Shown here in pieces: positions 1 to 5,860 of a stretch of 9,941 bases of DNA. The first letter of the stretch is position 1, and every line of letters starts with the position of its first letter. Origin of the DNA: an uncultured Clostridia bacterium. GTDB taxonomy: Bacteria; Bacillota; Clostridia; Oscillospirales; Acutalibacteraceae. Where the stretch lies: the NCBI GenBank assembly GCA_937888485.1, contig CALAQQ010000204.1:1-9941 (forward strand), read 5' to 3'. The position numbers were made by a program, and so were the translations under genes. A model generated the notes under the pieces. It was not told the DNA's origin. It was given only the letters and a program-made list of their open reading frames with translations, and searched no databases.

Positions 1-624
1 GAAGAAACGGGCAGACTTTTCTGTTTCTATTCGGATGATTCCGACCCCGAGCATTCGCAGAAGCTTGTTTATAAATACACAACCGACCTTGTTAACTGGA
101 GCGAGAAGTTTGAGTGCGTTGCCTGCTCCGATTCTTCACTCAGACCCGGTATGGTTTCAATTGCTAAAATGGGCAACGGCGAATATTTAATGGTTTACGA
201 GATGGTCGGTATTTTTATGAATCCGATTTATTGCAAGAGAACGACTTCTCTCGATAATTGGGGAGACGTTTCGGATTACGGCAAAATAGTTTCCGCAGGC
301 GGTAAAACTTTCGGCTCATCTCCGTGCGTTGCGTGGTCACCCGTCGGCGGCGAATGCGGAACACTTGTTGTTACAGGCAAACACTCCGTCAGAGGCGAAA
401 GCGACACGGGTGCGGATATGTTCATCAGCTTTGATTACGGCAAAACCTTTGCTCCGATTGATAATCCCATTCCGTATCCGACTGACGAACCTTTCGTAAA
501 ATGCGGTTACAGTCCGTCACTCTTTTTCTCGGAGGACGGAACAACGCTTTACTACATCAACAACCCTCCGTGTTATGAATCAACCTATAAAATTACGGTT
601 GCAAAAATCAGAATTTCGGAGTGA
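1..624 (+). CDS. Sialidase-fold (BNR/Asp-box) glycosidase, C-terminal part
   Basis: The frame is open from the first base, so the start lies outside the window; 207 residues remain before the TGA. An Asp-box (SFDYGKTF, about residues 143-150 of the visible part) and repeating blade-like segments (TTDLVNWS, RPGMVSIAKM, GSSPCVAWS) mark a sialidase-type beta-propeller. The run of RPGM-x-x-IAKM-x-NGEY-x-MVYEM followed by a PIY(C/Y)K-like blade is typical of bacterial BNR-repeat proteins related to GH93 exo-arabinanases and GH33 sialidases. The likely role is exo-acting removal of a terminal sugar from a glycan. The specific substrate cannot be decided because the N-terminal catalytic blades and any signal peptide are missing. 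No terminator is visible after the stop, and the next gene's promoter begins about 25 bp later. The superfamily call is fairly safe, the activity is not. Confidence 0.75.
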   Translation, partial: EETGRLFCFYSDDSDPEHSQKLVYKYTTDLVNWSEKFECVACSDSSLRPGMVSIAKMGNGEYLMVYEMVGIFMNPIYCKRTTSLDNWGDVSDYGKIVSAGGKTFGSSPCVAWSPVGGECGTLVVTGKHSVRGESDTGADMFISFDYGKTFAPIDNPIPYPTDEPFVKCGYSPSLFFSEDGTTLYYINNPPCYESTYKITVAKIRISE

Positions 625-633
625 TGAAAGGGA

Positions 634-666
634 TATCGGAATAATACTATTGATATTGTTCCGATA
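634..666. promoter_or_regulatory. 8-bp inverted repeat, candidate operator
   Basis: TATCGGAA (634-641) and its exact reverse complement TTCCGATA (659-666) are separated by 17 bp. The pair brackets the -35 box of the next gene, and the right arm falls inside the promoter spacer. No T-run follows, so it is not a terminator. Its position suits a repressor site. The adjacent gene has an N-terminal DNA-binding domain, so autoregulation is a natural inference. HipB operators in E. coli are also TATC...GATA inverted repeats, but with a shorter, different spacing. Confidence 0.55.
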
Positions 667-678
667 ATATGTTATACT
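650..678 (+). promoter_or_regulatory. Sigma-A type promoter for the HTH-HipA-like gene
   Basis: TTGATA (650-655) and TATACT (673-678) are separated by exactly 17 bp, each close to consensus. Transcription would start near 685, overlapping or just preceding the GGAGG ribosome binding site at 685-689, so the leader would be very short or the RNA nearly leaderless upstream of the SD. Confidence 0.7.
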
Positions 679-696
679 ACGTTTGGAGGCGATGAT

Positions 697-1947
697 ATGG
701 ACTTTATGACTACTGCCAAAGCTGCAGAAAAATGGAATATCAGCGACAGACGTGTCCGCACCCTTTGTAAAGAAGGTAAAATCGAGGGTGCCGTGCTTGT
801 GGGTAAGACCTACAGAATCCCCGTTGACGCAAAAAAACCGATTGACGGAAGAATGAAAAATCCCGTCGGTCAGTCAGAGTTTTATCTTAAATGGGGTAAC
901 GATATTATTGGTCTTATCGACACTGCCTATAACGTTCATTTCATCAGTCCCGAATATAATGAGGTTGTGAAGCTTTACACTCACGGTCAGAACAACTGGA
1001 CTCACGAGCAGCTTGTCGGCTTTCTTTCTGAGCGAGTTGTAAGCCGCGACAGACGTGATATTGAGAAAATCTTGTTCAGATGCGGACTTTCTGCATACGA
1101 TGTTTTGAGGATTGCCAAGGTTACACGAGGCATTCATCCCAAGGATTTGCTCTGGATTGCTCACAACAAGGATGAAACTATCGATGAAATAATGACAGAG
1201 GTTTTTGAGTCTGTCTTTCTGCAGAAAATCGACCTTGTCGGCGACAGCGTTGACACTCCTGAAGGCTACAACATCAAACGCTACGGAGTTATGGACGGTA
1301 AATACGGCATTTATAAGCAGCGAATCAGTCCGCTTGTGACCGATGTTGAATCTGAAATCGCTGTTTATAAACTCGCAGAGAAGCTCGGTGTGACTTGCTG
1401 TCCCGTTTATATTCACGATAAAAACACAATCTTTTCTGAATTTCTTTACGATTTCTCGAATGAATATATTGTACACTTCCGCAGACTTTTTGACGGTGCA
1501 CGTTCCGATAATGAATATCAAAACCTACTTGCCGTCAGACCTCAATACAAGGATGATTTTATCCGTATGATTCTGCTTGATTTCATAACAAGGCAGGATG
1601 ACAGACATCTCTCAAATATGGCGGTCAAAGTGACATCCGAAGGCGAAAGCTTCTATCCGCTTTACGATAACGGACGCAGCCTTTTCTATGAAGATACAGA
1701 AGAAACCGTTGAGAATGCTGTTGAGAACATCGAAATGTATGCAACAAATTTCGGATACTCAGGCACTTATTACGATTATATCTGCGATATCGCCAAAGAG
1801 GGTGTCGATTTCACAAAGCTCATAAATCTTGATATTACCGATGAGGAAATCAATGAAATCCTCGTTGAATCAGGTTTCAAAGGCTACCGTCTGAACGGAG
1901 CGATAAAATGGATAAGAGGAACGGTTGAACTTATCAAATCGTTTTAA
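697..1947 (+). CDS. HTH DNA-binding domain fused to HipA-like kinase
   Basis: A 416-aa protein. Residues 1-45 form an excisionase/MerR-like winged helix (TTAKAAEKWNISDRRVR followed by the wing VGKTYRIP). Residues about 100-155 resemble the N-terminal part of short HipA-like proteins (FLSERVVSRDRRDIEKIL...LLWI). Residues about 185-416 form a HipA-type Ser/Thr kinase: K207 in GIYKQ as candidate ATP lysine, E218/E220 in the next helix, catalytic loop QDDRHLSN (D302, H304, N307) and the metal-binding Asp D324 in LYDNG. HipA kinases phosphorylate translation factors or other proteins and act as toxins held by HipB. Here no separate HipB-like partner lies next to the gene and the DNA-binding part is in the same chain, so it may be a self-regulating kinase rather than a classical toxin. 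The start is set by GGAGG at 685-689, 7 nt before ATG. Its own promoter and operator-like repeat lie upstream. The target is unknown. Confidence 0.8.
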   Translation: MDFMTTAKAAEKWNISDRRVRTLCKEGKIEGAVLVGKTYRIPVDAKKPIDGRMKNPVGQSEFYLKWGNDIIGLIDTAYNVHFISPEYNEVVKLYTHGQNNWTHEQLVGFLSERVVSRDRRDIEKILFRCGLSAYDVLRIAKVTRGIHPKDLLWIAHNKDETIDEIMTEVFESVFLQKIDLVGDSVDTPEGYNIKRYGVMDGKYGIYKQRISPLVTDVESEIAVYKLAEKLGVTCCPVYIHDKNTIFSEFLYDFSNEYIVHFRRLFDGARSDNEYQNLLAVRPQYKDDFIRMILLDFITRQDDRHLSNMAVKVTSEGESFYPLYDNGRSLFYEDTEETVENAVENIEMYATNFGYSGTYYDYICDIAKEGVDFTKLINLDITDEEINEILVESGFKGYRLNGAIKWIRGTVELIKSF

Positions 1948-1962
1948 TCGAGTTGATTTTCG

Positions 1963-1995
1963 GGACATTCCTTGGACATTATTTGGACATTATTT
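1963..1995. repeat. Three tandem 11-bp direct repeats (GGACATT core)
   Basis: GGACATTCCTT (1963-1973), GGACATTATTT (1974-1984) and GGACATTATTT (1985-1995) are in exact 11-bp register, one DNA helical turn, so a bound protein would contact the same face three times. They begin 15 nt after the stop of the HTH-HipA-like gene. Possible roles are integrase arm sites, excisionase sites or binding sites of the upstream excisionase-like domain. Confidence 0.8.
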
Positions 1996-2107
1996 TCAAG
2001 AAAAATCGCAAGAGAACATCAAAGATAACAAGGAATCACGCCTGAAATCCGTTGATATACAAGGGTTTACAGAATTTGCGAAAAACCGCAACAAGTTTGG
2101 TGACTTT

Positions 2108-2130
2108 TTCAAGTCTCGCCACTCGGACCA
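2108..2130 (+). other. tRNA 3'-end-like fragment, possible att core
   Basis: TTCAAGT (2108-2114) fits a T-loop. CTCGC (2115-2119) fits the 3' T-stem, CACTCGG the 3' acceptor strand, A2127 the discriminator and CCA (2128-2130) the tail. Upstream sequence does not supply the matching 5' T-stem (GCGAG) or acceptor strand (CCGAGTG), so there is no intact tRNA. A lone tRNA 3' end is what integration of a tRNA-targeting element leaves at its distal border. Chance resemblance over 23 nt cannot be excluded. Confidence 0.35.
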
Positions 2131-2148
2131 TAGTACAAGTGCTGTTTT

Positions 2149-2164
2149 GATACAATTTTGTATC
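2149..2164. promoter_or_regulatory. Palindrome, candidate operator
   Basis: GATACAA (2149-2155) and TTGTATC (2158-2164) are perfect 7-bp arms around two bases. It lies about 90 bp upstream of the small gene pair that includes an XRE regulator, and XRE proteins usually bind short palindromes like this. A T-rich run follows only after a gap, so a terminator is less likely. Confidence 0.4.
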
Positions 2165-2199
2165 GGAACGGCACTTTTTCTTTTTTCTGTACGGATTAA

Positions 2200-2229
2200 T
2201 GGACACGAAATGTGTTACTGTTGTATTGT
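2200..2229 (+). promoter_or_regulatory. Possible promoter for the 68-aa/XRE gene pair
   Basis: TGGACA (2200-2205) and TATTGT (2224-2229) are separated by 18 bp, giving 5/6 and 4/6 matches to consensus. It is the best candidate close to the AGGAG ribosome binding site at 2241-2245, but it is weak. Confidence 0.3.
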
Positions 2230-2252
2230 AAAACATAAGTAGGAGTGATACT

Positions 2253-2459
2253 ATGGAAAATAAAAGAGAGATTTGTATGATTGTAAACGGTGAAAAAATT
2301 CCAATGCCCAACAAGACACCGCAAGAATCTATTGAATCTGTGTGTGTCGAAAGGGTTGGCGGAGTGTATTTCACAACGGCGGATGAACTTGATGAATATG
2401 TTGAAAAAACAAGGAACGAAAAGTATTTGAGAAAGCAAAATGAGGGCATACAGAGATAA
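2253..2459 (+). CDS. 68-aa protein of unknown function
   Basis: AGGAG (2241-2245) stands 7 nt before the ATG, so translation is likely. The product is small and soluble, with charged ends, no signal peptide and no membrane segment. Its middle (VERVGGVYFTTADELDEYVEK) looks like a short folded unit followed by a basic, helical tail. I do not recognise the family. The last 20 nt overlap the start of the XRE gene in another frame, so the two are translationally coupled. A small protein coupled to a small XRE regulator is a layout also seen in toxin-antitoxin and phage-control modules, but nothing in the sequence identifies it as a toxin. Confidence 0.6.
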   Translation: MENKREICMIVNGEKIPMPNKTPQESIESVCVERVGGVYFTTADELDEYVEKTRNEKYLRKQNEGIQR

Positions 2460-2613
2460 TTGCGGACTTCTGATTGACAAAGCCGCAACCTTGCTCGGAA
2501 TATCAAAAACATACCTTGTCAAAATCGAAAACGGCGAAAAGGACCCCTCTCTCGAATTAGCTTTGAAAATTGCAAAGTTTTATAAAACAACAGTTGATGA
2601 GTTGTTTGGATGA
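2440..2613 (+). CDS. 57-aa XRE/Cro-family HTH regulator
   Basis: Starting at ATG 2440 and ending at TGA 2611-2613, the frame encodes a nearly minimal Cro/C1 helix-turn-helix: AATLLGIS then KTYLVKIENGEKDPSLELA, ending KTTVDELFG. The pattern GIS-x-x-YL-x-KIE-x-GE-x-x-PSLELALKIA is the family signature, covering helices 2-5. There is no extra effector or dimerisation domain. The gene begins inside the 68-aa gene (20-nt overlap), with purine-rich GAGAAAG (2429-2435) as a weak ribosome binding site. The -35 and -10 boxes of the next gene lie in its last codons and stop. A likely target is the palindrome at 2149-2164 or this pair's own promoter (inference). Confidence 0.8.
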   Translation: MRAYRDNCGLLIDKAATLLGISKTYLVKIENGEKDPSLELALKIAKFYKTTVDELFG

Positions 2614-2622
2614 TGATATAAT
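2594..2622 (+). promoter_or_regulatory. Sigma-A type promoter for the SAP-domain gene
   Basis: TTGATG (2594-2599), a 17-bp spacer and a perfect TATAAT (2617-2622). It is embedded in the 3' end of the XRE gene, so the downstream gene can be transcribed independently. Ribosomes finishing the XRE frame pass over it only at the RNA level. Confidence 0.7.
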
Positions 2623-2653
2623 ATATCTATGTGTATGAAAGGAGCGCTTTTTA

Positions 2654-3748
2654 ATGGGTTTATTTGATTTGTTTAAGAAAAAAGAAAAAAATATCGTATC
2701 ACCAAAAGACAAAACACAGATTTCTCCAGAAGAGAAAAAATATTATCAGCCCGATTCATATTATACAGATGTTTCTCATGAAGGTACTATTTTCGAAAAA
2801 AAGGTTATTACTTTCGAGGAAAGAAAGAAAACGGCAATTCCTTCCAAGCGTGGACTTTATCCTGCGGAGATTTTGCTGTTAGAATATTGTTCATACGGAA
2901 CATATCCAGGACCTAAAAACGGATATCCGGGATTTTGGTGGTTTGAATATGGTATCCGTGATGTTGGAGCGATACTCAAAAGTTTAGAAGAGAGAGGCTA
3001 TATTGCATTAACTTCTGCGATGGATTCTGTGAATAGTTTGACAATTCCTCAACTTAAAGAATTGCTTGCCGCAAAAGGACAGTCAGTTATAGGAAAGAAA
3101 TCCGACCTTGTTTTGCGTGTAACAGAATTAGCAACAGAAGAAGAGTTGCTTGCCACAGGAATTCAATTGAAATATGCACCTACTGAAATCGGGCAACAAG
3201 AATTAAGCGAAAATGCTTATGTTCCATATATGCATAAATCTCCAGAGAAAACAATAGAAAATTCACCTTTTGGTCATCCTTTTAATGTTTGGAGTATTAA
3301 TAAACTTTTGGGTGAGGGCGATAAAAGTAATTGGAAAGATATTGTTTCTAAAGAGGAAAACAGCATAAAAGTTGAAAGAAACGCAAAAAACGAGGCTTCT
3401 ATGCGATATTTAGAAAAAAATGATCCAAAGTTGTACAATAAATTTATATCAAAGGACCAACAACTTGCAGATATTCAAGAAGCAAAAAATCAATACGCTA
3501 AGAACGGAGATTTAAATTCATATATTGTTTTTTGGGAAGGCATTTGGGCAAATGGTGGTTTGCTGTTTGAAGGTTCAGTTGCACATTTTACACTTGTAGA
3601 TTTATACATTAAGGCAAATAGATATGACGATGCAACAGCTTTCTTAAAAAAGCTAATGGCAAGTAAACCCAATTATAAAGAAAAGGCGGAATCATATTTG
3701 AATAAAATAGATGCGTTGAAAATAAAGAAAAACACTAAAATGAAATAA
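2654..3748 (+). CDS. SAP-domain protein of unknown function
   Basis: A 364-aa cytoplasmic protein, started by GGAG (2641-2644) 9 nt before the ATG. The N-terminus MGLFDLFKKKEK and the next 50 residues are charged and probably flexible. Residues 66-120 form a small globular region rich in aromatic residues (YPGFWWFEYG) ending in a helix (VGAILKSLEERGYI) like a winged-helix fragment. Residues about 124-160 match a SAP motif (SLTIPQLKELLAAKGQSVIGKKSDLV), a helix-extended-helix fold that binds DNA in many proteins. The C-terminal third (about 245-355) is helical, with a TPR-like last pair (VDLYIKANRYDDATAFLKKLM). There is no catalytic motif I recognise. The codons are visibly richer in A than those of the right-hand genes. 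The gene is followed by a strong terminator. DNA binding is inferred from the SAP domain only. Confidence 0.7.
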   Translation: MGLFDLFKKKEKNIVSPKDKTQISPEEKKYYQPDSYYTDVSHEGTIFEKKVITFEERKKTAIPSKRGLYPAEILLLEYCSYGTYPGPKNGYPGFWWFEYGIRDVGAILKSLEERGYIALTSAMDSVNSLTIPQLKELLAAKGQSVIGKKSDLVLRVTELATEEELLATGIQLKYAPTEIGQQELSENAYVPYMHKSPEKTIENSPFGHPFNVWSINKLLGEGDKSNWKDIVSKEENSIKVERNAKNEASMRYLEKNDPKLYNKFISKDQQLADIQEAKNQYAKNGDLNSYIVFWEGIWANGGLLFEGSVAHFTLVDLYIKANRYDDATAFLKKLMASKPNYKEKAESYLNKIDALKIKKNTKMK

Positions 3749-3805
3749 GGCAAAGTGAGTCGAGTTTTGAATTGTATCAAAATCGTCCATCTTTGCCAAA
3801 TGACG

Positions 3806-3857
3806 AAAATCCGAACTATCTCTTTAAAATAGGAGATGCGTTCGGATTTTTTCTTTT
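3806..3857 (+). terminator. Rho-independent terminator after the SAP-domain gene
   Basis: AAAATCCGAAC (3806-3816) pairs perfectly with GTTCGGATTTT (3840-3850), with an inner ATCTC/GAGAT pairing in the loop, followed by a T-rich run to 3857. It lies about 60 nt after the stop codon at 3748. Confidence 0.85.
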
Positions 3858-3877
3858 ATACAGTCTTATAGAATAGG

Positions 3878-3903
3878 AAAACGGGGATGATAATTCATCC
3901 CCG
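3878..3903 (-). terminator. Terminator of the GNAT-radical SAM operon
   Basis: CGGGGATGA (3882-3890) and TCATCCCCG (3895-3903) form a perfect 9-bp GC-rich stem with a TAAT loop. Read on the minus strand, the stem is followed by TTTT (3881-3878). It lies about 95 nt past the radical SAM stop codon. The U-run is short, so termination may be partial. Confidence 0.65.
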
Positions 3904-3998
3904 CCAACTGATAATTTTTTGATTATGTAGTTTTTTCATTTTCTTTATTGGCTATGCGAAGTATTCGCATTTTTCCTTTACTAATCAAAATGTCAGTC

Positions 3999-4748
3999 TT
4001 ACAGCGTATATGTATTGAGAATGTCAATTATATCCCGCTTATAGATATTACTGCCGAGAATATCACCGTTTGCACTGAAACAGATTGCATATATATCCGT
4101 CGGATTTTCCTGATAAGGATTCAGAATTCTTTTGCTCAAATCGAAATATTCACTAAGATATTTGAGCGCATTTCCGCTTGGAAAGATTACATTGCCTTCG
4201 CTTGTTTCAATGCCCATCTGATTGAATTCGGCAAGAATTTTTCTGGTTTCGTTGTTGTATGGGTTATCGTCATCGGCACTCACAAGCCATGCGGGATGAA
4301 CCTGTAATTTAATGTCGGGAACGTTAACTGAGTTTACAAATACCTTAACATATTCAATCGGAATTGTTTCCTGGTGAAAAGCATCGACAGAAAGCAGAAT
4401 CTCATTGACTCCGCTTTCAATTATTCTTTGAGCGACATAGTTTATCCTGTCAAAATCTTTGCTGAAATATCCGTTGGTTATCAGTTGCCTTTGAGGGATG
4501 TCCATTTCCTTTGCGGTCTTATGAATTTCACAAACGGTTTCGTGACAGAGCAAAGGTTCACCGCCAAAGGTCATAACGGATTTGATGCTGTATTCTTTTG
4601 CGATTTTGCGTACTGTATCAGATGCCAAATCTTTATCTATTTTGTCATTGCTTCTATGCTCACCTTGGGAACAATGCTTACATTTCCCCGTGCAAGCTGT
4701 GGTGACAACAAACTCTATTCGGTTGAGATTTTTCAGAAATTTATTCAT
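3999..4748 (-). CDS. Short radical SAM enzyme
   Basis: A 249-aa protein with the [4Fe-4S] motif C19-x3-C23-x2-C26 (CTGKCKHC), the SAM-binding GGEP (62-65) and a strand motif LLSVDAFHQ (118-126), all expected of a radical SAM half-barrel. The family uses SAM cleavage to start radical chemistry. The tail has a single Cys (C223, AICFSANGDILGSN) instead of the multi-Cys SPASM cluster found in peptide-modifying relatives, so at most one auxiliary ligand is present. The start is 1 nt after the stop of the preceding GNAT gene, with AAAAGGA inside that gene's end as ribosome binding site, which implies tight co-expression. No precursor-peptide gene is visible nearby, so a RiPP role is unsupported. 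The substrate is unknown. Confidence 0.85.
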   Translation of the reverse strand: MNKFLKNLNRIEFVVTTACTGKCKHCSQGEHRSNDKIDKDLASDTVRKIAKEYSIKSVMTFGGEPLLCHETVCEIHKTAKEMDIPQRQLITNGYFSKDFDRINYVAQRIIESGVNEILLSVDAFHQETIPIEYVKVFVNSVNVPDIKLQVHPAWLVSADDDNPYNNETRKILAEFNQMGIETSEGNVIFPSGNALKYLSEYFDLSKRILNPYQENPTDIYAICFSANGDILGSNIYKRDIIDILNTYTL

Positions 4749-4749
4749 T

Positions 4750-5235
4750 TTAAATCCTTTTCATCAGTTTAAAATACTCACCGTTTTCATCTGCACCGTC
4801 AAACAAAACTTCTGTGAATCCATATTTTTTATATAGGTGAAGTGCATTTACATTGTCTTTATCAACACCGATTGTCATTTCGGAATAACCCATTTCTTTT
4901 GCTCTTGCGATAAGGAATTCAAGAATCTCGCTTCCGATACCGCGATTTCTGTATTTCTTTTTAACTATCATTCTTGAAACATAAATGCGTTTGTCGGGAA
5001 TAGTGTAATCGGAGTCACCTTCATCTAAAACCAAAGCCCCTTCGCCGATGAATTCTCCGTTGATTTTATAAATAAAAACAAGACGGTTGCCCGATTTTAT
5101 CTCTTCAAACCATTTGTCGGTAAGCGGTTGTGCTTTCATGTTCCAGATATTTGAGCATTTGTGATAGTCTTTTGGGTCGAGAGGCTCAATGACTGCGGTT
5201 GAATTTTTGAAAAATATTTTGTTGAGAAATTTCAT
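4750..5235 (-). CDS. GNAT-family N-acetyltransferase
   Basis: A 161-aa single-domain GNAT. The acetyl-CoA pyrophosphate loop is YRNRGIGSEIL (95-105, the R-x-x-G-x-G motif A), preceded by the strand YVSRMIVKKKYR, and motif B is NVNALHLYKKYGF (128-140). It transfers an acetyl group from acetyl-CoA to an amine of unknown identity. ATG 5235 is preceded by AAGGTGA, the same ribosome binding site type as the next upstream GNAT. It is the middle gene of the operon, 33 nt after the first GNAT and 1 nt before the radical SAM gene. Confidence 0.85.
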   Translation of the reverse strand: MKFLNKIFFKNSTAVIEPLDPKDYHKCSNIWNMKAQPLTDKWFEEIKSGNRLVFIYKINGEFIGEGALVLDEGDSDYTIPDKRIYVSRMIVKKKYRNRGIGSEILEFLIARAKEMGYSEMTIGVDKDNVNALHLYKKYGFTEVLFDGADENGEYFKLMKRI

Positions 5236-5268
5236 TTTATCACCTTATATTTTGAATAAAGACTATTG

Positions 5269-5769
5269 TTAAAATATTTTCTCCATTATCGCACTTCCGC
5301 CGTGGTCTTCAATTACTTTGAAACCGTTTTTCTCATACATCGAATATGATATGGGTGTGTGTTTGAAAACATTGAGCACCATTTTTGAAAAACCTTTTTC
5401 ATGGGCATCTTCCTGAATCTTCACAAACGCACTTTTACCGTAGCCTTTGCCCCTGTATTCCTCTTTGATAACATTCTCGGTTACAAAAGCCGCATTTTCT
5501 TCAAACGGACTTTTCTGGTAACCGATAACACCGATTTTATCGTTATTTTCATTCACTACGATATAAAGATAGTTATCGGCAGAATCTGCACCATTGGGAA
5601 ATACGTCACGAAACTCGCTTCTTGCCGCTCTCAATGCTTTGAATCTGAATCTCTCGTCTCCAGATTTTATCAGATGGTCGGCATAAGCTTTTGCTGACCA
5701 TTTTGAATATACTTTGAATTCATCGCTGTTCATACGCTTGAAACTGATTTGTTTTAATGTTTCTTTCAT
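5269..5769 (-). CDS. GNAT-family N-acetyltransferase, first operon gene
   Basis: A 166-aa GNAT with motif A EEYRGKGYGKSAF (about residues 103-115) and the C-terminal motif SYSMYEKNGFKVI. An in-frame GTG at 5778 would add three residues, but the AAGGTGAG ribosome binding site (5781-5774) overlaps that GTG and is correctly placed only for the ATG at 5769, so I take the ATG. The residues before motif A (DNYLYIVVNENNDKIGVIGYQKS) are the usual beta-strands. It is not closely similar by eye to the neighbouring GNAT outside the core, so it is not a recent duplicate. A terminator hairpin lies immediately upstream. The substrate is unknown. Confidence 0.85.
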   Translation of the reverse strand: MKETLKQISFKRMNSDEFKVYSKWSAKAYADHLIKSGDERFRFKALRAARSEFRDVFPNGADSADNYLYIVVNENNDKIGVIGYQKSPFEENAAFVTENVIKEEYRGKGYGKSAFVKIQEDAHEKGFSKMVLNVFKHTPISYSMYEKNGFKVIEDHGGSAIMEKIF

Positions 5770-5787
5770 AACTCTCACCTTAATTTT

Positions 5788-5821
5788 AAAAAAGAAGGCA
5801 TCTCCAAAACTGAAATGCCTT
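5788..5821 (-). terminator. Intrinsic terminator just upstream of the GNAT operon
   Basis: Read on the minus strand, AAGGCAT (5821-5815) pairs with ATGCCTT (5801-5795), extended by two further pairs beyond one mismatch, and is followed by C and six T (5793-5788). The stop of the ceramidase-like gene is about 185 nt upstream, and the GNAT ATG is about 20 nt downstream. It may end the ceramidase operon, or act as an attenuator in the GNAT leader, because no room for a promoter remains between it and the GNAT gene. Confidence 0.75.
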
Positions 5822-5860
5822 GCAATCTATTTGACAAGTGTTTTATTATTCGAATATTTT

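Larger units (their letters stand above)
1948..2252. other. Gene-free 305-bp stretch with repeats, possible element edge
   Basis: No frame here has a ribosome binding site and protein-like composition. It contains three tandem 11-bp repeats just after the kinase gene, a small GACTT-TTTC-AAGTC hairpin (2102-2115), a tRNA 3'-end-like string (2108-2130), a 16-bp palindrome (2149-2164) and a T-rich run (2174-2187). Repeats plus a tRNA-like 3' end are typical of integrase recognition and attachment regions, but no integrase gene is present in the window, so this is inference. Confidence 0.4.

Noticed and set aside
874..1521. Long minus-strand open frame (215 codons) opposite the HTH-HipA-like gene
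   Set aside because: It lies fully inside a gene with clear kinase motifs, has no ribosome binding site and its translation resembles no family.
1963..1995. CRISPR array
   Set aside because: The repeats are 11 bp and directly abutting, with no spacers and no cas genes.
2050..2130. Complete tRNA gene ending at 2130
   Set aside because: The 5' acceptor strand, anticodon arm and 5' T-stem cannot be found upstream; only the 3' end resembles a tRNA.
1925..2242. Plus-strand open frame of 105 codons across the gene-free stretch
   Set aside because: It starts inside the kinase gene without a ribosome binding site and runs through repeats and hairpins; it looks non-coding.
2036..2522. Two minus-strand open frames opposite the small gene pair
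   Set aside because: They are antisense to the XRE and 68-aa genes, in different frames, with no start signals and low-complexity translation.
3749..3998. Small RiPP precursor or other small gene near the radical SAM operon
   Set aside because: The stretch holds two terminator hairpins and no start codon with a ribosome binding site on either strand.
5770..5778. GTG start for the first GNAT gene
   Set aside because: The ribosome binding site overlaps the GTG and fits only the ATG at 5769.
5831..5860. Plus-strand TTGACA with an AT-rich -10-like TATTTT
   Set aside because: It would drive transcription antisense into the ceramidase operon with no plus-strand gene behind it; the -10 match is poor in AT-rich DNA.
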